A stretch of DNA of 64,000 nt from assembly GCF_008274585.1 (NCBI RefSeq), contig NZ_VTRT01000009.1, positions 59,057 to 123,056 on the forward strand, read 5' to 3'. Shown here one piece after another: positions 9,223-17,930 of the stretch. The notes under the pieces are model-generated. The model worked only from the letters and a program-made list of their open reading frames with translations, was not told the DNA's origin and searched no databases. Position 1 is the stretch's first letter; each line of letters starts with the position of its first letter. The position numbers were made by a program, and so were the translations under genes. The DNA comes from Pedobacter sp. BS3 (lineage in GTDB: Bacteria > Bacteroidota > Bacteroidia > Sphingobacteriales > Sphingobacteriaceae).

Positions 9223-9778
9223 AATTGATAACGCTCTTAAAATACTGAAAAACGGCGGTATTATTCTTTACCCTACCGATACCATCTGGGGCATTGGCTG
9301 CGATGCCACCAATCCGGAAGCTGTAGAACGTATCTACAAGCTTAAAGGCCGTGATGCAGGTAAAAGCATGATCATTTTACTGGATACCGATGCTAAGCTT
9401 CCCGGATACGTAAACGAGGTTCCGGACATTGCTTATGATCTGATTGAATATGCAGAACGTCCGCTCACACTGATATTTTCAGGCGCCAAAAACCTTGCCG
9501 GGAATGTTATTCACCAGGACGGAACCATTGGCATACGTATTGTAAAGCATGCATTTTGCCAGCAATTGATACAGCGTTTTAAAAAACCTATTGTTTCCAC
9601 TTCAGCCAACATCAGCGGACAACCTTCGCCAACATCTTTCAGCAATATAGACGAGCAGATCAAAGCCGGTGTTGATTATGTGGTGAATCTTGAGCAGGAT
9701 GAGCCCGCCACAAACAGGCAGCCGTCAACCATTATGCGTTTAGAGCCCAACGGTCGTTTCGCGTTCATCAGACGTTAA
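9212..9778 (+). CDS. tsaC: L-threonylcarbamoyladenylate synthase (YrdC/Sua5 family)
   Basis: TsaC makes threonylcarbamoyl-AMP from threonine, bicarbonate and ATP, the first step of t6A modification at tRNA position 37. The 188-residue product is a single YrdC domain: YPTDTIWGIGCDATNPEAV (about 20-38), KGRDAGKSMI, and KPIVSTSANISGQPSP (about 129-144), all diagnostic. It lacks the extra Sua5 domain. It overlaps the preceding glycosyltransferase gene by 11 bases and is followed 25 bases later by cca, so two tRNA-maturation genes sit together. Confidence 0.93.
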   Translation: MKIEIDNALKILKNGGIILYPTDTIWGIGCDATNPEAVERIYKLKGRDAGKSMIILLDTDAKLPGYVNEVPDIAYDLIEYAERPLTLIFSGAKNLAGNVIHQDGTIGIRIVKHAFCQQLIQRFKKPIVSTSANISGQPSPTSFSNIDEQIKAGVDYVVNLEQDEPATNRQPSTIMRLEPNGRFAFIRR

Positions 9779-9803
9779 GCGAATCTTTGTATCTTTACTG
9801 CGC

Positions 9804-11219
9804 ATGAAACAACATTTGCAATTACCACTGTTTAAATTATTAGGTAAACTCGCCGACGAAACTGAGACCCCGGTATTTGTAATTGGAGGTTTTGTAAGAG
9901 ATCTTATCCTGAAACGCCCGTCAAAAGACATTGACATCTTAGTAGTTGGCAATGGTGTAAGCTTTGCCGAGCAGGCCGGGAAAATCCTGAATACCAAAGT
10001 TTCCGTGTTCCGGAGCTTTGGAACAGCTATGCTGCGCTATAAGGACATGGAAGTAGAATTTGTAGGAGCCCGTAAAGAATCATACCGTACCGATTCACGG
10101 AAACCCATTGTTGAGAACGGCACATTAGAAGACGATCAGCAACGTCGTGATTTTAATATCAACGCGATGGCCATCAGCCTGAACCAGTATAGCTTTGGCG
10201 AGCTGATCGACCCTTTTGGCGGATTAACCGACATCGAGGCTAAAATAATACGAACACCGCTCGATCCGGCCGTTACTTTTTCTGACGATCCGCTACGCAT
10301 GATGCGGGCCGTCCGCTTTGCAACACAATTAGGTTTCCGCATCCATCCCGACGCTCTAAGAGCAATTGAGCAGCAAAAGGAGCGCATAAAAATTGTATCG
10401 AAAGAACGCATATCCACAGAACTTAACAAGATCATTGCATCGCCCAAACCTTCTGTGGGTTTTAATTACCTGTTTGATACGGGCCTGCTGCACCTGGTTT
10501 TCCCACAGATGGCCGCATTGCAAGGCGTAGAGATCATTGAAGGAAAGGGCCACAAGGATAATTTCTATCACACGCTCGAAGTGCTGGATAATATCGCTTC
10601 TGTTTCTGACGATCTATGGCTACGCTGGGCTGCCATCCTGCACGATATTGCCAAGCCCGCAACCAAACGTTTTGACAAAAAGCAGGGATGGACATTTCAC
10701 GGTCACGAAGACCGTGGCGCCCGCATGGTTCCCAAGATATTCGCACAGCTTAAGCTGCCCCTTAACGATAAGATGAAATTTGTGCAGAAGCTGGTTTTGC
10801 TGCACCTGCGTCCTATTGTGCTTGCCCAGGATATTATTACCGATTCTGCCGTACGGCGGCTGCTGTTTGAAGCAGGCGAAGATATAGACAGCCTGATGCA
10901 ACTGTGCCATGCCGACGTAACCACTAAAAACGAATACAAAAAGAAGCGTTACCGCGATAATTTTGAGCTGGTGAAACAAAAGCTCAAAGATGTGGAAGAA
11001 CGCGACAAGCTCCGTAACTGGCAACCGCCGGTAAGCGGAGAAGATATTATGCAGACCTTCGGCATTAAAGCCGGACGTGAAGTGGGTATGATCAAAAACC
11101 AGATCAGAGAAGCGATACTGGATGGCGATATCGGCAATTCCAGAGAGGAAGCTTTACAACTCATGTTGCGCCTGGGTAAAGAGATCGGCTTACAACCCGC
11201 GGCAGACTTATCAAAATAA
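9804..11219 (+). CDS. cca: CCA-adding tRNA nucleotidyltransferase with HD domain
   Basis: This enzyme builds or repairs the CCA end of tRNAs. The 471-residue product has the class II head-domain motif GGFVRD (residues 28-33), the metal-binding DID (42-44), and the RRDFNINAMAI motif. An HD phosphohydrolase domain follows (WAAILHDIAKP near residue 275). A separate poly(A) polymerase activity cannot be excluded from sequence. None of the three tRNA genes in this window encodes CCA, so the enzyme should be essential here. Confidence 0.94.
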   Translation: MKQHLQLPLFKLLGKLADETETPVFVIGGFVRDLILKRPSKDIDILVVGNGVSFAEQAGKILNTKVSVFRSFGTAMLRYKDMEVEFVGARKESYRTDSRKPIVENGTLEDDQQRRDFNINAMAISLNQYSFGELIDPFGGLTDIEAKIIRTPLDPAVTFSDDPLRMMRAVRFATQLGFRIHPDALRAIEQQKERIKIVSKERISTELNKIIASPKPSVGFNYLFDTGLLHLVFPQMAALQGVEIIEGKGHKDNFYHTLEVLDNIASVSDDLWLRWAAILHDIAKPATKRFDKKQGWTFHGHEDRGARMVPKIFAQLKLPLNDKMKFVQKLVLLHLRPIVLAQDIITDSAVRRLLFEAGEDIDSLMQLCHADVTTKNEYKKKRYRDNFELVKQKLKDVEERDKLRNWQPPVSGEDIMQTFGIKAGREVGMIKNQIREAILDGDIGNSREEALQLMLRLGKEIGLQPAADLSK

Positions 11220-11297
11220 TTTCTTAAAACTAATCGCTAAAAAGAGCGTTATTTTTACTCGATTTTTTATTATTTCGCGTTTTAAAAAATTACACAC

Positions 11298-11936
11298 ATG
11301 GCCATTTATAAGTTCCGGGTTTCTTTTGAGGATTACGACGATATTATCAGAGAGATTGAACTGCGTTCCAATCACACCTTTTTAGATTTTCACCGGACTA
11401 TCCATCAGTCAACAGGATATGACCCGGAAAAATCCTCATCGTTTTACGTGAGCAACGACCAATGGATAAAAAATGATGAAATTGCATTTTTACCTACCCA
11501 ACGTAAAGCTGACCGTGGTGTTGCGCTAATGGAAAACTCTAAGCTGAGCGCCTTTATTGACGATCCTCATCAGAAATTTTACTACACCTACAACTTTGAC
11601 CGGCCTTATGACTTCCATGTGGAGCTAATTAAAATACAGCTCGAAGAAGAAAAAGGAAAAACCTATCCGTGCATATCAAAAAGCATTGGCGATGCTCCTA
11701 AACCCCTCACACCATTTTCTGCTACTCCCGCCGCAGCCGCATCATCTGAGGAAGATTTTGATTTCCTGAATGAAACCGAGTACGGTATTGATGATGCTGA
11801 AGAGCACCTGGACGATATCGATGAAATGGATGACACTACTCCACATAAAGAGGAAGATGATAATGAGGAGGATGAATTTGCCGATAACGACCATTTTGAT
11901 AATGGTGAGGATTATGGGCAGGATGAGGATTATTAA
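11298..11936 (+). CDS. pRiA4b ORF-3-like protein with acidic tail
   Basis: A 212-residue protein whose first 130 residues (YKFRVSFEDYDDIIREIELR, then FLDFHRTIHQSTGYD) match the pRiA4b ORF-3 fold, a family of unknown function named from an Agrobacterium plasmid and common on Bacteroidota chromosomes. From about residue 150 the chain is very acidic, rich in Glu, Asp and Asn, with no repeats. The tail may be flexible or bind basic partners (inference). It lies 78 bases after cca, in the same direction. Confidence 0.8.
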   Translation: MAIYKFRVSFEDYDDIIREIELRSNHTFLDFHRTIHQSTGYDPEKSSSFYVSNDQWIKNDEIAFLPTQRKADRGVALMENSKLSAFIDDPHQKFYYTYNFDRPYDFHVELIKIQLEEEKGKTYPCISKSIGDAPKPLTPFSATPAAAASSEEDFDFLNETEYGIDDAEEHLDDIDEMDDTTPHKEEDDNEEDEFADNDHFDNGEDYGQDEDY

Positions 11937-12406
11937 ACGGCTAAGAAAGGCGTAAGGTTATAAGTTTTAGGTGGTACGTTTTATGGCTGATGGTTACATA
12001 GTCCGGAAGTCAGGAAAGACCGGAAGCGGGAAAGGTGGAAGGCAGAAGGTAGTTTATGGCTTATGGTTCATAGTTCATGGCTGATAGTAGTCCGGAAGTC
12101 GGGAAAGACCGGAAGCAAGTTTTAATAATTGACAGTGGACAATGGAGAGTTGACAATGTCTGTATGGTTTATAGTTCATAGTCAGGGAAGACGGGAAAAG
12201 GTAGAAGGCAGAGGGTTTAAGGCGTAAGGCGAATAACGAACAACAATATAACAATATAACAATTTAGCAATTACATCATCGCACTACCAAGAGGAGAGAG
12301 GCCTAACCACCCAACAACGAAAAACGAAAAACTAACAACAACCCTGCTACGTAAAACGTAAAACTTATAACCTTCCCTTACCCCCTCTTCCTCACACCTT
12401 CACCTT
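11937..12406. repeat. Gene-free stretch of 7-nt-period degenerate repeats
   Basis: Between convergent genes lie several blocks of near-heptameric repeats with different words. They include variants of TATGGTTCATAGTTCATGG; AGTCCGGAAGTC and AGACCGGAAGC; GACAGTG/GACAATG (about 12130-12158); TAAGGCG TAAGGCG AATAACG (about 12218-12240); and AACGAAA AACGAAA AACTAAC (about 12316-12336). Related blocks in the same or opposite orientation occur at 32630-32815, 48340-48415 and 50700-51050. No gene or RNA was recognised. Confidence 0.75.
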
Positions 12407-14905
12407 TTAATTTCCCATCGCACCGCCCTGACCGCCCTGGCTATCGCCTTGTTTCAGGTCATCGTTATTTACGCCGCGTTTCTTTTTCTGTTGCGGGTTA
12501 AAGTTCATTTTACCAAAGCTCCAGCTAAAGTTTACCCCTACCGAACGGAACGGCATGGCAAAATCTGACTGCTGGATAACCTGGCCGTTATTCACCCTTG
12601 AAGCAAAATGTTTACGTTCATTAAACGGATCGATAACGTTAATGCCGATCTTACCCTTTTTGTTTAATATCTGCTTGTTGAACGATAAAACCCACATACT
12701 GAACGAGGGATATTTACCCTGCATGGTACGGCGTGGCGCATTCAAAATCACGAACGTTTCGGCAACAAAGCTTTTCGGCAGCTCGTACGAACCGCTGGCA
12801 AACATGTTATACAGCAGGTAAGTTTTATTATCCGGATTGGTTACGCCCTGGAACGCTCCGCTGGCTGCCGGCTTATAGCTGTACAGATTAATGTTTGTGC
12901 GAAGAGTTACATTTTTAACCGGCTTGATCTGCCCGAAAAAGCTGCCACCGAAAGAGTTATTACTCCCGGTATTATTAAACGTGGTAAGTGATACGGGGAT
13001 GGTAATTTCATTACCGTCAGCATCGGTGGTGGTATATGTTTCACGCTGTAAAAAACTCTCAATGATATTGCTGGTATGCTTATAATATACCGATGCATTG
13101 ATCACCGTGGTTTTAATAAATGTGGAATAATTCAGTTCAACATTCTGGGTTATCTCTGGCGACAAATAAGGATTACCCATGGTCTGATACTGTATATTAC
13201 TTACATTCCTGAACGGGTTAAGATATTGCAGGCCCGGACGCTGTATCCTTTTTGAATAACTTAACCGGAAGGTATTCATCTTCTTAAAGGTTTTGGATAT
13301 GGAAACGCTGGGTATAAACGTGGTATAGCTGTTTGAAAATGGCGATAATCCGCTTTGTGGATTACCTGCACTACCTTCAATCCGGGTATTCTCCACACGG
13401 GCTCCTCCCTGCAATCCCAGTCCGTTTTTTAACTGGTAGGTCAGCACCGTATAGCCAGCATATACATCCTGGCTGTAATCGTAATTATTAGAAAGAACAT
13501 TGTTAAAAGTATATTCTCCCGAAATCTGTTTATAGAAATCGTTGTCGCTGTTAATATCCCGTAAAATGGTTTTACCGCCGGCTTCTAATTTGAATTTATC
13601 AGTAATGGGCAGCGAATAGTCCAGTTGGATGGTATATTCATCATTTATCGCATCATTGTTTCCTTTCTGGTTAGCATACAAACGGTCATACAACGTAGAA
13701 AAATCGGTTGACATATTGCCATAGCTCCACTGTCCGGCAAGCGTTACCTCATGGCCATCCTTTTTAAATTTCCGGGTATAATCGGCATTCCAGTCAAAAC
13801 CACCGAAATGCGTGGTATTATCATTGCTCTGGTTATAGGCATCGCCATAGTTCTGGTTATACGTATTACCATCGGTAGAAAATTGCGTCTGGTTAAACCG
13901 GATACCGGTAGATACACTGTTAAACTTATTAAAATCATACGCTACGTTACCCGAACCTACATAGGCATAACGTTTTACCCTGCTGGTTCCATCCTGGTAG
14001 GTTTGTACATTACCAGCGGCATCCGAAATGGAATTGCTCACCAAACTGGTTTGCGGCCAGGTGAGGTTCCCGCCAAAGTTTCCGCTTACGCTCAGCCGGT
14101 TATGATTTACGTTCAGGTTGGCATTGCCATTGTTCTGCCGGGTTCCCATACCACCGCTTACAGAGCCGCTCACGCCCGACATCTCTTTCTTTTTAGTGAT
14201 GATATTGATAATTCCTGCCGAGCCTTCTGCGTCATACTTGGCCGATGGACTGGTTATCACTTCCACACTTTTGATCTGGTCTGCCGGAAGCATTTTCATG
14301 GCATCAGCAGCACTGGCAGCCACAGCGCCCGACGGCTTTCCGTTGATCAGTATCTTCACGCTCTGGCTTCCCCGCAGCGATACATTTCCATCCTGGTCAA
14401 CAGAAACCATAGGTACTTTACGCAGCACATCGCCCGCATTGCCTCCGGCAACGGTAGCATCTTTCTCGGCATTGTACACGGTTTTATCTACCCGGTTTTC
14501 AATCACGGGCGCTTCGCCGGTAACTGAAACGGCATTGAGCAGGTTTGCCCCCGGCGCAAGAATAACCGTACCTAAACTTTTATCAGGACGTTTGGCAGTA
14601 GTTGTAACCGGGTCGAATGTCTTCACCGAATAGCCGATAAACGTAATGGTTACTTTATAATTCCCGGGGCTTACATTATCGAATTTAAAATTTCCTTTTT
14701 CGTCGGTCAGAGTTCCGTTTAGCGGCACCTTGCCTTTGCTGCGATATAAGGTTACGGTAGCGTAATCCAGCGGTTTACGGGTTAAAGAATCGGTTACGGA
14801 ACCGGAAATACGGCCCGTTATGGTTGAGCCTCCCATCCCCGGGATCTGGGCATTGGCAATATTGCATAAAAACAGGGCGCTGATCAGCAAATAAATAAAC
14901 TTCAT
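12407..14905 (-). CDS. TonB-dependent outer-membrane receptor, beta-barrel family
   Basis: An 832-residue outer-membrane protein. A signal peptide (about residues 1-19, ending NIANA) precedes a carboxypeptidase-regulatory-like domain (GRISGSVTDSLTRKPLDYATVTL, about 31-110), a plug (GEAPVIENRVDKTVYN to VEVITSPSAKYDAEGSAGIINI, about 130-238), and a long barrel. There is no STN domain, so it should not signal to a FecR protein. The C-terminus ends in a Gln/Gly/Asn-rich tail instead of an aromatic residue. Its ligand cannot be told: no SusD or transporter gene accompanies it. Confidence 0.85.
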   Translation of the reverse strand: MKFIYLLISALFLCNIANAQIPGMGGSTITGRISGSVTDSLTRKPLDYATVTLYRSKGKVPLNGTLTDEKGNFKFDNVSPGNYKVTITFIGYSVKTFDPVTTTAKRPDKSLGTVILAPGANLLNAVSVTGEAPVIENRVDKTVYNAEKDATVAGGNAGDVLRKVPMVSVDQDGNVSLRGSQSVKILINGKPSGAVAASAADAMKMLPADQIKSVEVITSPSAKYDAEGSAGIINIITKKKEMSGVSGSVSGGMGTRQNNGNANLNVNHNRLSVSGNFGGNLTWPQTSLVSNSISDAAGNVQTYQDGTSRVKRYAYVGSGNVAYDFNKFNSVSTGIRFNQTQFSTDGNTYNQNYGDAYNQSNDNTTHFGGFDWNADYTRKFKKDGHEVTLAGQWSYGNMSTDFSTLYDRLYANQKGNNDAINDEYTIQLDYSLPITDKFKLEAGGKTILRDINSDNDFYKQISGEYTFNNVLSNNYDYSQDVYAGYTVLTYQLKNGLGLQGGARVENTRIEGSAGNPQSGLSPFSNSYTTFIPSVSISKTFKKMNTFRLSYSKRIQRPGLQYLNPFRNVSNIQYQTMGNPYLSPEITQNVELNYSTFIKTTVINASVYYKHTSNIIESFLQRETYTTTDADGNEITIPVSLTTFNNTGSNNSFGGSFFGQIKPVKNVTLRTNINLYSYKPAASGAFQGVTNPDNKTYLLYNMFASGSYELPKSFVAETFVILNAPRRTMQGKYPSFSMWVLSFNKQILNKKGKIGINVIDPFNERKHFASRVNNGQVIQQSDFAMPFRSVGVNFSWSFGKMNFNPQQKKKRGVNNDDLKQGDSQGGQGGAMGN

Positions 14906-14933
14906 GAATGTATCCTTTTTGGAAAATTAGGCG

Positions 14934-14941
14934 CAAAAGTA
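14934..14941 (-). promoter_or_regulatory. Candidate TAnnTTTG -7 element for the receptor gene
   Basis: On the minus strand TACTTTTG reads 29 bases before the ATG at 14905, an exact match to the Bacteroidota TAnnTTTG element. Transcription would start near 14927. No clear -33 TTTG lies at the proper distance, so the call is tentative. Confidence 0.45.
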
Positions 14942-15045
14942 GGTTGTTTGTTACAATTACTTCCGCTATGATCCATAATTATGATAACAATAAGGTTACA
15001 TCATGGAGCTAATGCCTCGTCTGATTAAGAGTAAGGATTAAAAGC

Positions 15046-15133
15046 AAGAGAGGCTGTCTCAAAAATCTCCTATGGTCATCCTGAGCCTGTCGAAGGATAG
15101 ATGGTTTTACTGACTTTTGAGACAGCCTCTCTT
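15046..15133. repeat. Inverted-repeat element (19-bp perfect arms)
   Basis: AAGAGAGGCTGTCTCAAAA at 15046-15064 is matched exactly by its complement at 15115-15133. The 50-base interior contains CATCCTGAGCCTGTCGAAGGA (15077-15097, one base over the core length shared with 24760-24784). Nothing in it codes. It resembles a small non-autonomous element or a long hairpin. The rest of 14906-15205 holds only the receptor promoter region and the downstream end of the nitric oxide reductase transcript. Confidence 0.75.
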
Positions 15134-15205
15134 TTATCCGCTCATCCGTAGGCCCTACGGAACTCTACGGGTAGTATACGATATATGCAAGTTTATGTGA
15201 ACCGG

Positions 15206-17521
15206 TTACTCAGTATTTTGGCTAAACTCATTATCATTCAAGTCGGCAGGTTTTTTCGGCCGGTGAATATCAAACTCGCCTTTCTCGTAACTCCACCCGG
15301 TTTTTAAGCCGATAACAAATAAGGCCAGACCAAGCGTTCCAAAGGCAAAAATGGTATCGCCAATAACACGCATCCAGCGCAGGGTATTCATCAGCGGCTG
15401 CTGCATAAACTCCGCCGAACGGGCATACCACATACCTTCATTCACACTGGCTATAGTTTGAAGCAATCCGATAGGCAACAGACTTAACAAGGCCATCAGC
15501 AATAATCCGATGTTAATTGCCCAAAATGAGAAGCTTATCAGGCTATCTTTCCAGACATTTTGCCGGTAAAGGCCTTTTAGTACAAACAACATCAGCCCGA
15601 TCCCCAATATTCCATAAACGCCAAATAAGGCCGTGTGTCCATGCAAAGGCGTGGTGTTTAATCCCTGCATGTAATATAAGGCAATGGGCGGATTGATGAC
15701 AAAACCGAATATCCCTGCTCCCAAAAAATTCCAGAAAGCGACGGCGATTAAACAGTAAATAGGCCATTTATAGGCACTTACCCAAGGCTTAACGCGACTT
15801 ATACGGTAATTGTGCCAGGCTTCGGTACCGATGATAACCAGCGGAACCACTTCTAATGCGCTGAAGGTAGAGCCTAAAGCCAGCACACCGGTTGGAGTAC
15901 CCGAAAAATAAAGATGGTGAAATGTACCGATAATACCTCCCGACAGGAAAATAATGGTTGAAAAGAGCACATTGAGTGTAGCTGATTTTTCGTTGAGCAG
16001 TTTCATCCTTACAAACAGGAAGGCTGCAACTACTGTAGCAAATACTTCAAAAAAGCCTTCTACCCACAGGTGTACCACCCACCAGCGCCAGTATTCGGCT
16101 ATGGCGAGATTAGTCCGGCGTCCCCACATCAAACCGGCGCCATAAAACAAAGCAATGGCTACAGAAGATATAATGAACATGGTAAGCAGATGGCGACTGG
16201 TGGCTTTCTGCTTCAAAGCAGGCCAAAGCGCCCGTACCATCAGCCACAACCATAAAAACAAACCGATGAGTAAAAAAGCCTGCCAGAAACGGCCCAGGTC
16301 TACATATTCATATCCCTGGTGACCGAACCAGAAATTATCTACAAATCCCAGCTTCTGCATAATCGCCATCCACTGTCCGACCATGGAACCGCCTACAATA
16401 ATGAGCAGGGCGATGAACAGAAAGTTAACGCCCAGCTTTTGATATTTAGGCTCATAACCGGAAACGGCTGGAGCTATATATAAACCGGTAGCGAGCCATG
16501 AGGTTGCAATCCAGAAAATAGCCATTTGCACATGCCAGGTTCTGCTTAACGAATATGGTAAAACCTTATCGAGAGGAATACCATAAAAGGCGCTTCCCTC
16601 TACCCCGAAATGTGCCGTAATTACACCCATAATAACCTGCACTAAAATCAGAGCCGTTACAATCCAGAAATACTTTAATGTGGCCCGCATAGAAGGGGTT
16701 GAAGCGGTTGACAGCAAAGGGTCATCGACAGGAATTTCATCTGAGGTTTCATCTTCCTGATGCCGGGCATTATAGAATACCAGGATACCTACGCCTAACA
16801 GCAGCATAATTACACTGAAGCCGGTCCAAAGCATTAAATCGCCGGTAGCCACATTTCCTATTAACGCGTCCGAAGGCCAGTTATGCGTATATGAAACGGT
16901 TTCCCCCGGCCGTTCTGTTACGCAGGCCCAGCTGGCCCAGAAGAAAAAGGTAGTAATCTGACGTAAGCGCTCAGGATCTTTTATGGTTTGTGCGGGGATA
17001 GCATAATTATCTCTTAACTTATCAAAATCCGGATTATCGCTAAATAAACCTGAATAATAGGCTTGCAAGTGTTTAAAAGCAAGCGCCTGTGCCGGCGTAA
17101 GGGTTAGCACCTTTGTTTCCGGGTCAAACCTGTTCTTTCGCAGTTCCTTCTGTAAGCGAACTTTAAGAGCCGCCTGCTTTTCAGCATTCAGTTTGTCGTA
17201 GTCAGTTCCGTTTTCCTGTGCAGACCAATAGTTCAGTATAAACACAGCTTCCCTGTGCAGCCAGTCGGCCGTCCAGTCCGGAGCTACATACGCACCATGT
17301 CCCCATATCGAGCCTACTTCCTGGCCGCCTATGCTTTGCCATACGTTTTGCCCGTCCTGTATATCCTTCCCCGTAAATAAAATGGACGAATCTTCAGTTT
17401 TAACCGTTTGAGGAATTGGAGGCGCCTGCTGATAAATCTTAACACCAAAATACAGCAGAACGGCAAATGATATGCCCATGACTAATGCAAAAGCAAGCCA
17501 AAGTTTACTTGTTCTTTTCAT
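15206..17521 (-). CDS. norB: Quinol-dependent nitric oxide reductase (qNOR), single subunit
   Basis: qNOR reduces 2 NO to N2O at the inner membrane with electrons from quinol. The 771-residue chain is the fused type: a first membrane segment (about residues 8-30), an extended periplasmic domain with GKDIQDGQNVWQSIGGQEVG and WGHGAYVAPDWTADWLHRE, then about twelve further membrane helices with histidine-rich catalytic segments (SRTWHVQMAIFW, EGFFEVFATVV, LYFSGTP). No CxxCH haem c motif is present, so it is not the cytochrome-c-dependent form. No other denitrification gene is nearby, which points to NO detoxification (inference). A palindromic operator candidate lies 75 bases upstream. Confidence 0.95.
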   Translation of the reverse strand: MKRTSKLWLAFALVMGISFAVLLYFGVKIYQQAPPIPQTVKTEDSSILFTGKDIQDGQNVWQSIGGQEVGSIWGHGAYVAPDWTADWLHREAVFILNYWSAQENGTDYDKLNAEKQAALKVRLQKELRKNRFDPETKVLTLTPAQALAFKHLQAYYSGLFSDNPDFDKLRDNYAIPAQTIKDPERLRQITTFFFWASWACVTERPGETVSYTHNWPSDALIGNVATGDLMLWTGFSVIMLLLGVGILVFYNARHQEDETSDEIPVDDPLLSTASTPSMRATLKYFWIVTALILVQVIMGVITAHFGVEGSAFYGIPLDKVLPYSLSRTWHVQMAIFWIATSWLATGLYIAPAVSGYEPKYQKLGVNFLFIALLIIVGGSMVGQWMAIMQKLGFVDNFWFGHQGYEYVDLGRFWQAFLLIGLFLWLWLMVRALWPALKQKATSRHLLTMFIISSVAIALFYGAGLMWGRRTNLAIAEYWRWWVVHLWVEGFFEVFATVVAAFLFVRMKLLNEKSATLNVLFSTIIFLSGGIIGTFHHLYFSGTPTGVLALGSTFSALEVVPLVIIGTEAWHNYRISRVKPWVSAYKWPIYCLIAVAFWNFLGAGIFGFVINPPIALYYMQGLNTTPLHGHTALFGVYGILGIGLMLFVLKGLYRQNVWKDSLISFSFWAINIGLLLMALLSLLPIGLLQTIASVNEGMWYARSAEFMQQPLMNTLRWMRVIGDTIFAFGTLGLALFVIGLKTGWSYEKGEFDIHRPKKPADLNDNEFSQNTE

Positions 17522-17595
17522 TTTTCCCGGATTAAATTGGTTTATAATTGTATTGAGTAAGTTATACTTATAATCGGTTAACTCAAATATATAGC

Positions 17596-17613
17596 ATGTA
17601 AATAAATTTACAT
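17596..17613 (-). promoter_or_regulatory. Palindrome upstream of norB, possible Crp/Fnr-type operator
   Basis: ATGTAAA-TAAA-TTTACAT is a perfect 7-bp inverted repeat with a 4-bp spacer, 75 bases before the norB start. The geometry matches Crp/Fnr-family sites (two half sites around a 4-6 bp spacer), and NO reductase genes are commonly controlled by such NO- or oxygen-sensing regulators. The half-site word TGTAAA is not the E. coli Fnr word TTGAT, so the regulator is unknown. Confidence 0.55.
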
Positions 17614-17707
17614 AAGTAAAAGTTTTTAAAAATTCACAATTTTAATACACTCGCACTCGTGTATCTACGATTTTAGTTATTGGTGTATCAATACTTTCAG
17701 CTAATAT

Positions 17708-17800
17708 CGGATTTGAAATCCGGCACTATTGCCATCGGGATTGTCACACAGTGACTCCAATGTCCGAAGGACTCTTTTGGAGGAGCAAATCCCGATGAGC
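17708..17800. repeat. REP-like two-stem repeat, copy 1, with 41-45 bp insert
   Basis: CGGATTTGAAATCCG forms the first stem. CATCGGGATT and AAATCCCGATGAGC form the second, but in this copy about 45 bases (roughly 17743-17786, starting GTCACACAGTGAC) interrupt the loop of the second stem. The undisturbed form is seen at 17857-17906 and 29006-29056. Confidence 0.75.
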
Positions 17801-17813
17801 GGAGGTAAAAGAG

Positions 17814-17837
17814 AAGCTTCGTGAAGACACGAAGCTT
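17814..17837. repeat. Perfect 10-bp hairpin between two REP-like copies
   Basis: AAGCTTCGTG-AAGA-CACGAAGCTT: ten paired bases around a 4-base loop. It has no T-run on either side, so it is not a typical terminator. It lies between the DUF4249 stop and the region upstream of norB; the rest of 17614-17930 is non-coding. Confidence 0.7.
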
Positions 17838-17856
17838 GGCTTGGTAGGTTAACACC

Positions 17857-17906
17857 CGGATTTAAGATCCGACATTATAGCCATCGGGATTATAAATCCG
17901 ATGAGC
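17857..17906. repeat. REP-like two-stem repeat, copy 2
   Basis: CGGATTTAAGATCCG stem, then the spacer ACATTATAGC, then CATCGGGATT and AAATCCGATGAGC. It ends 25 bases before the stop of the DUF4249 gene, so it lies in or near the 3' end of that transcript. Confidence 0.75.
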
Positions 17907-17930
17907 AAGGTGAGCGAAGCACACTCGCTA

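Noticed and set aside
13751..14527. 258-codon plus-strand frame
   Set aside because: Antisense to a clear TonB-dependent receptor; composition is a shadow of it and no domain is seen.
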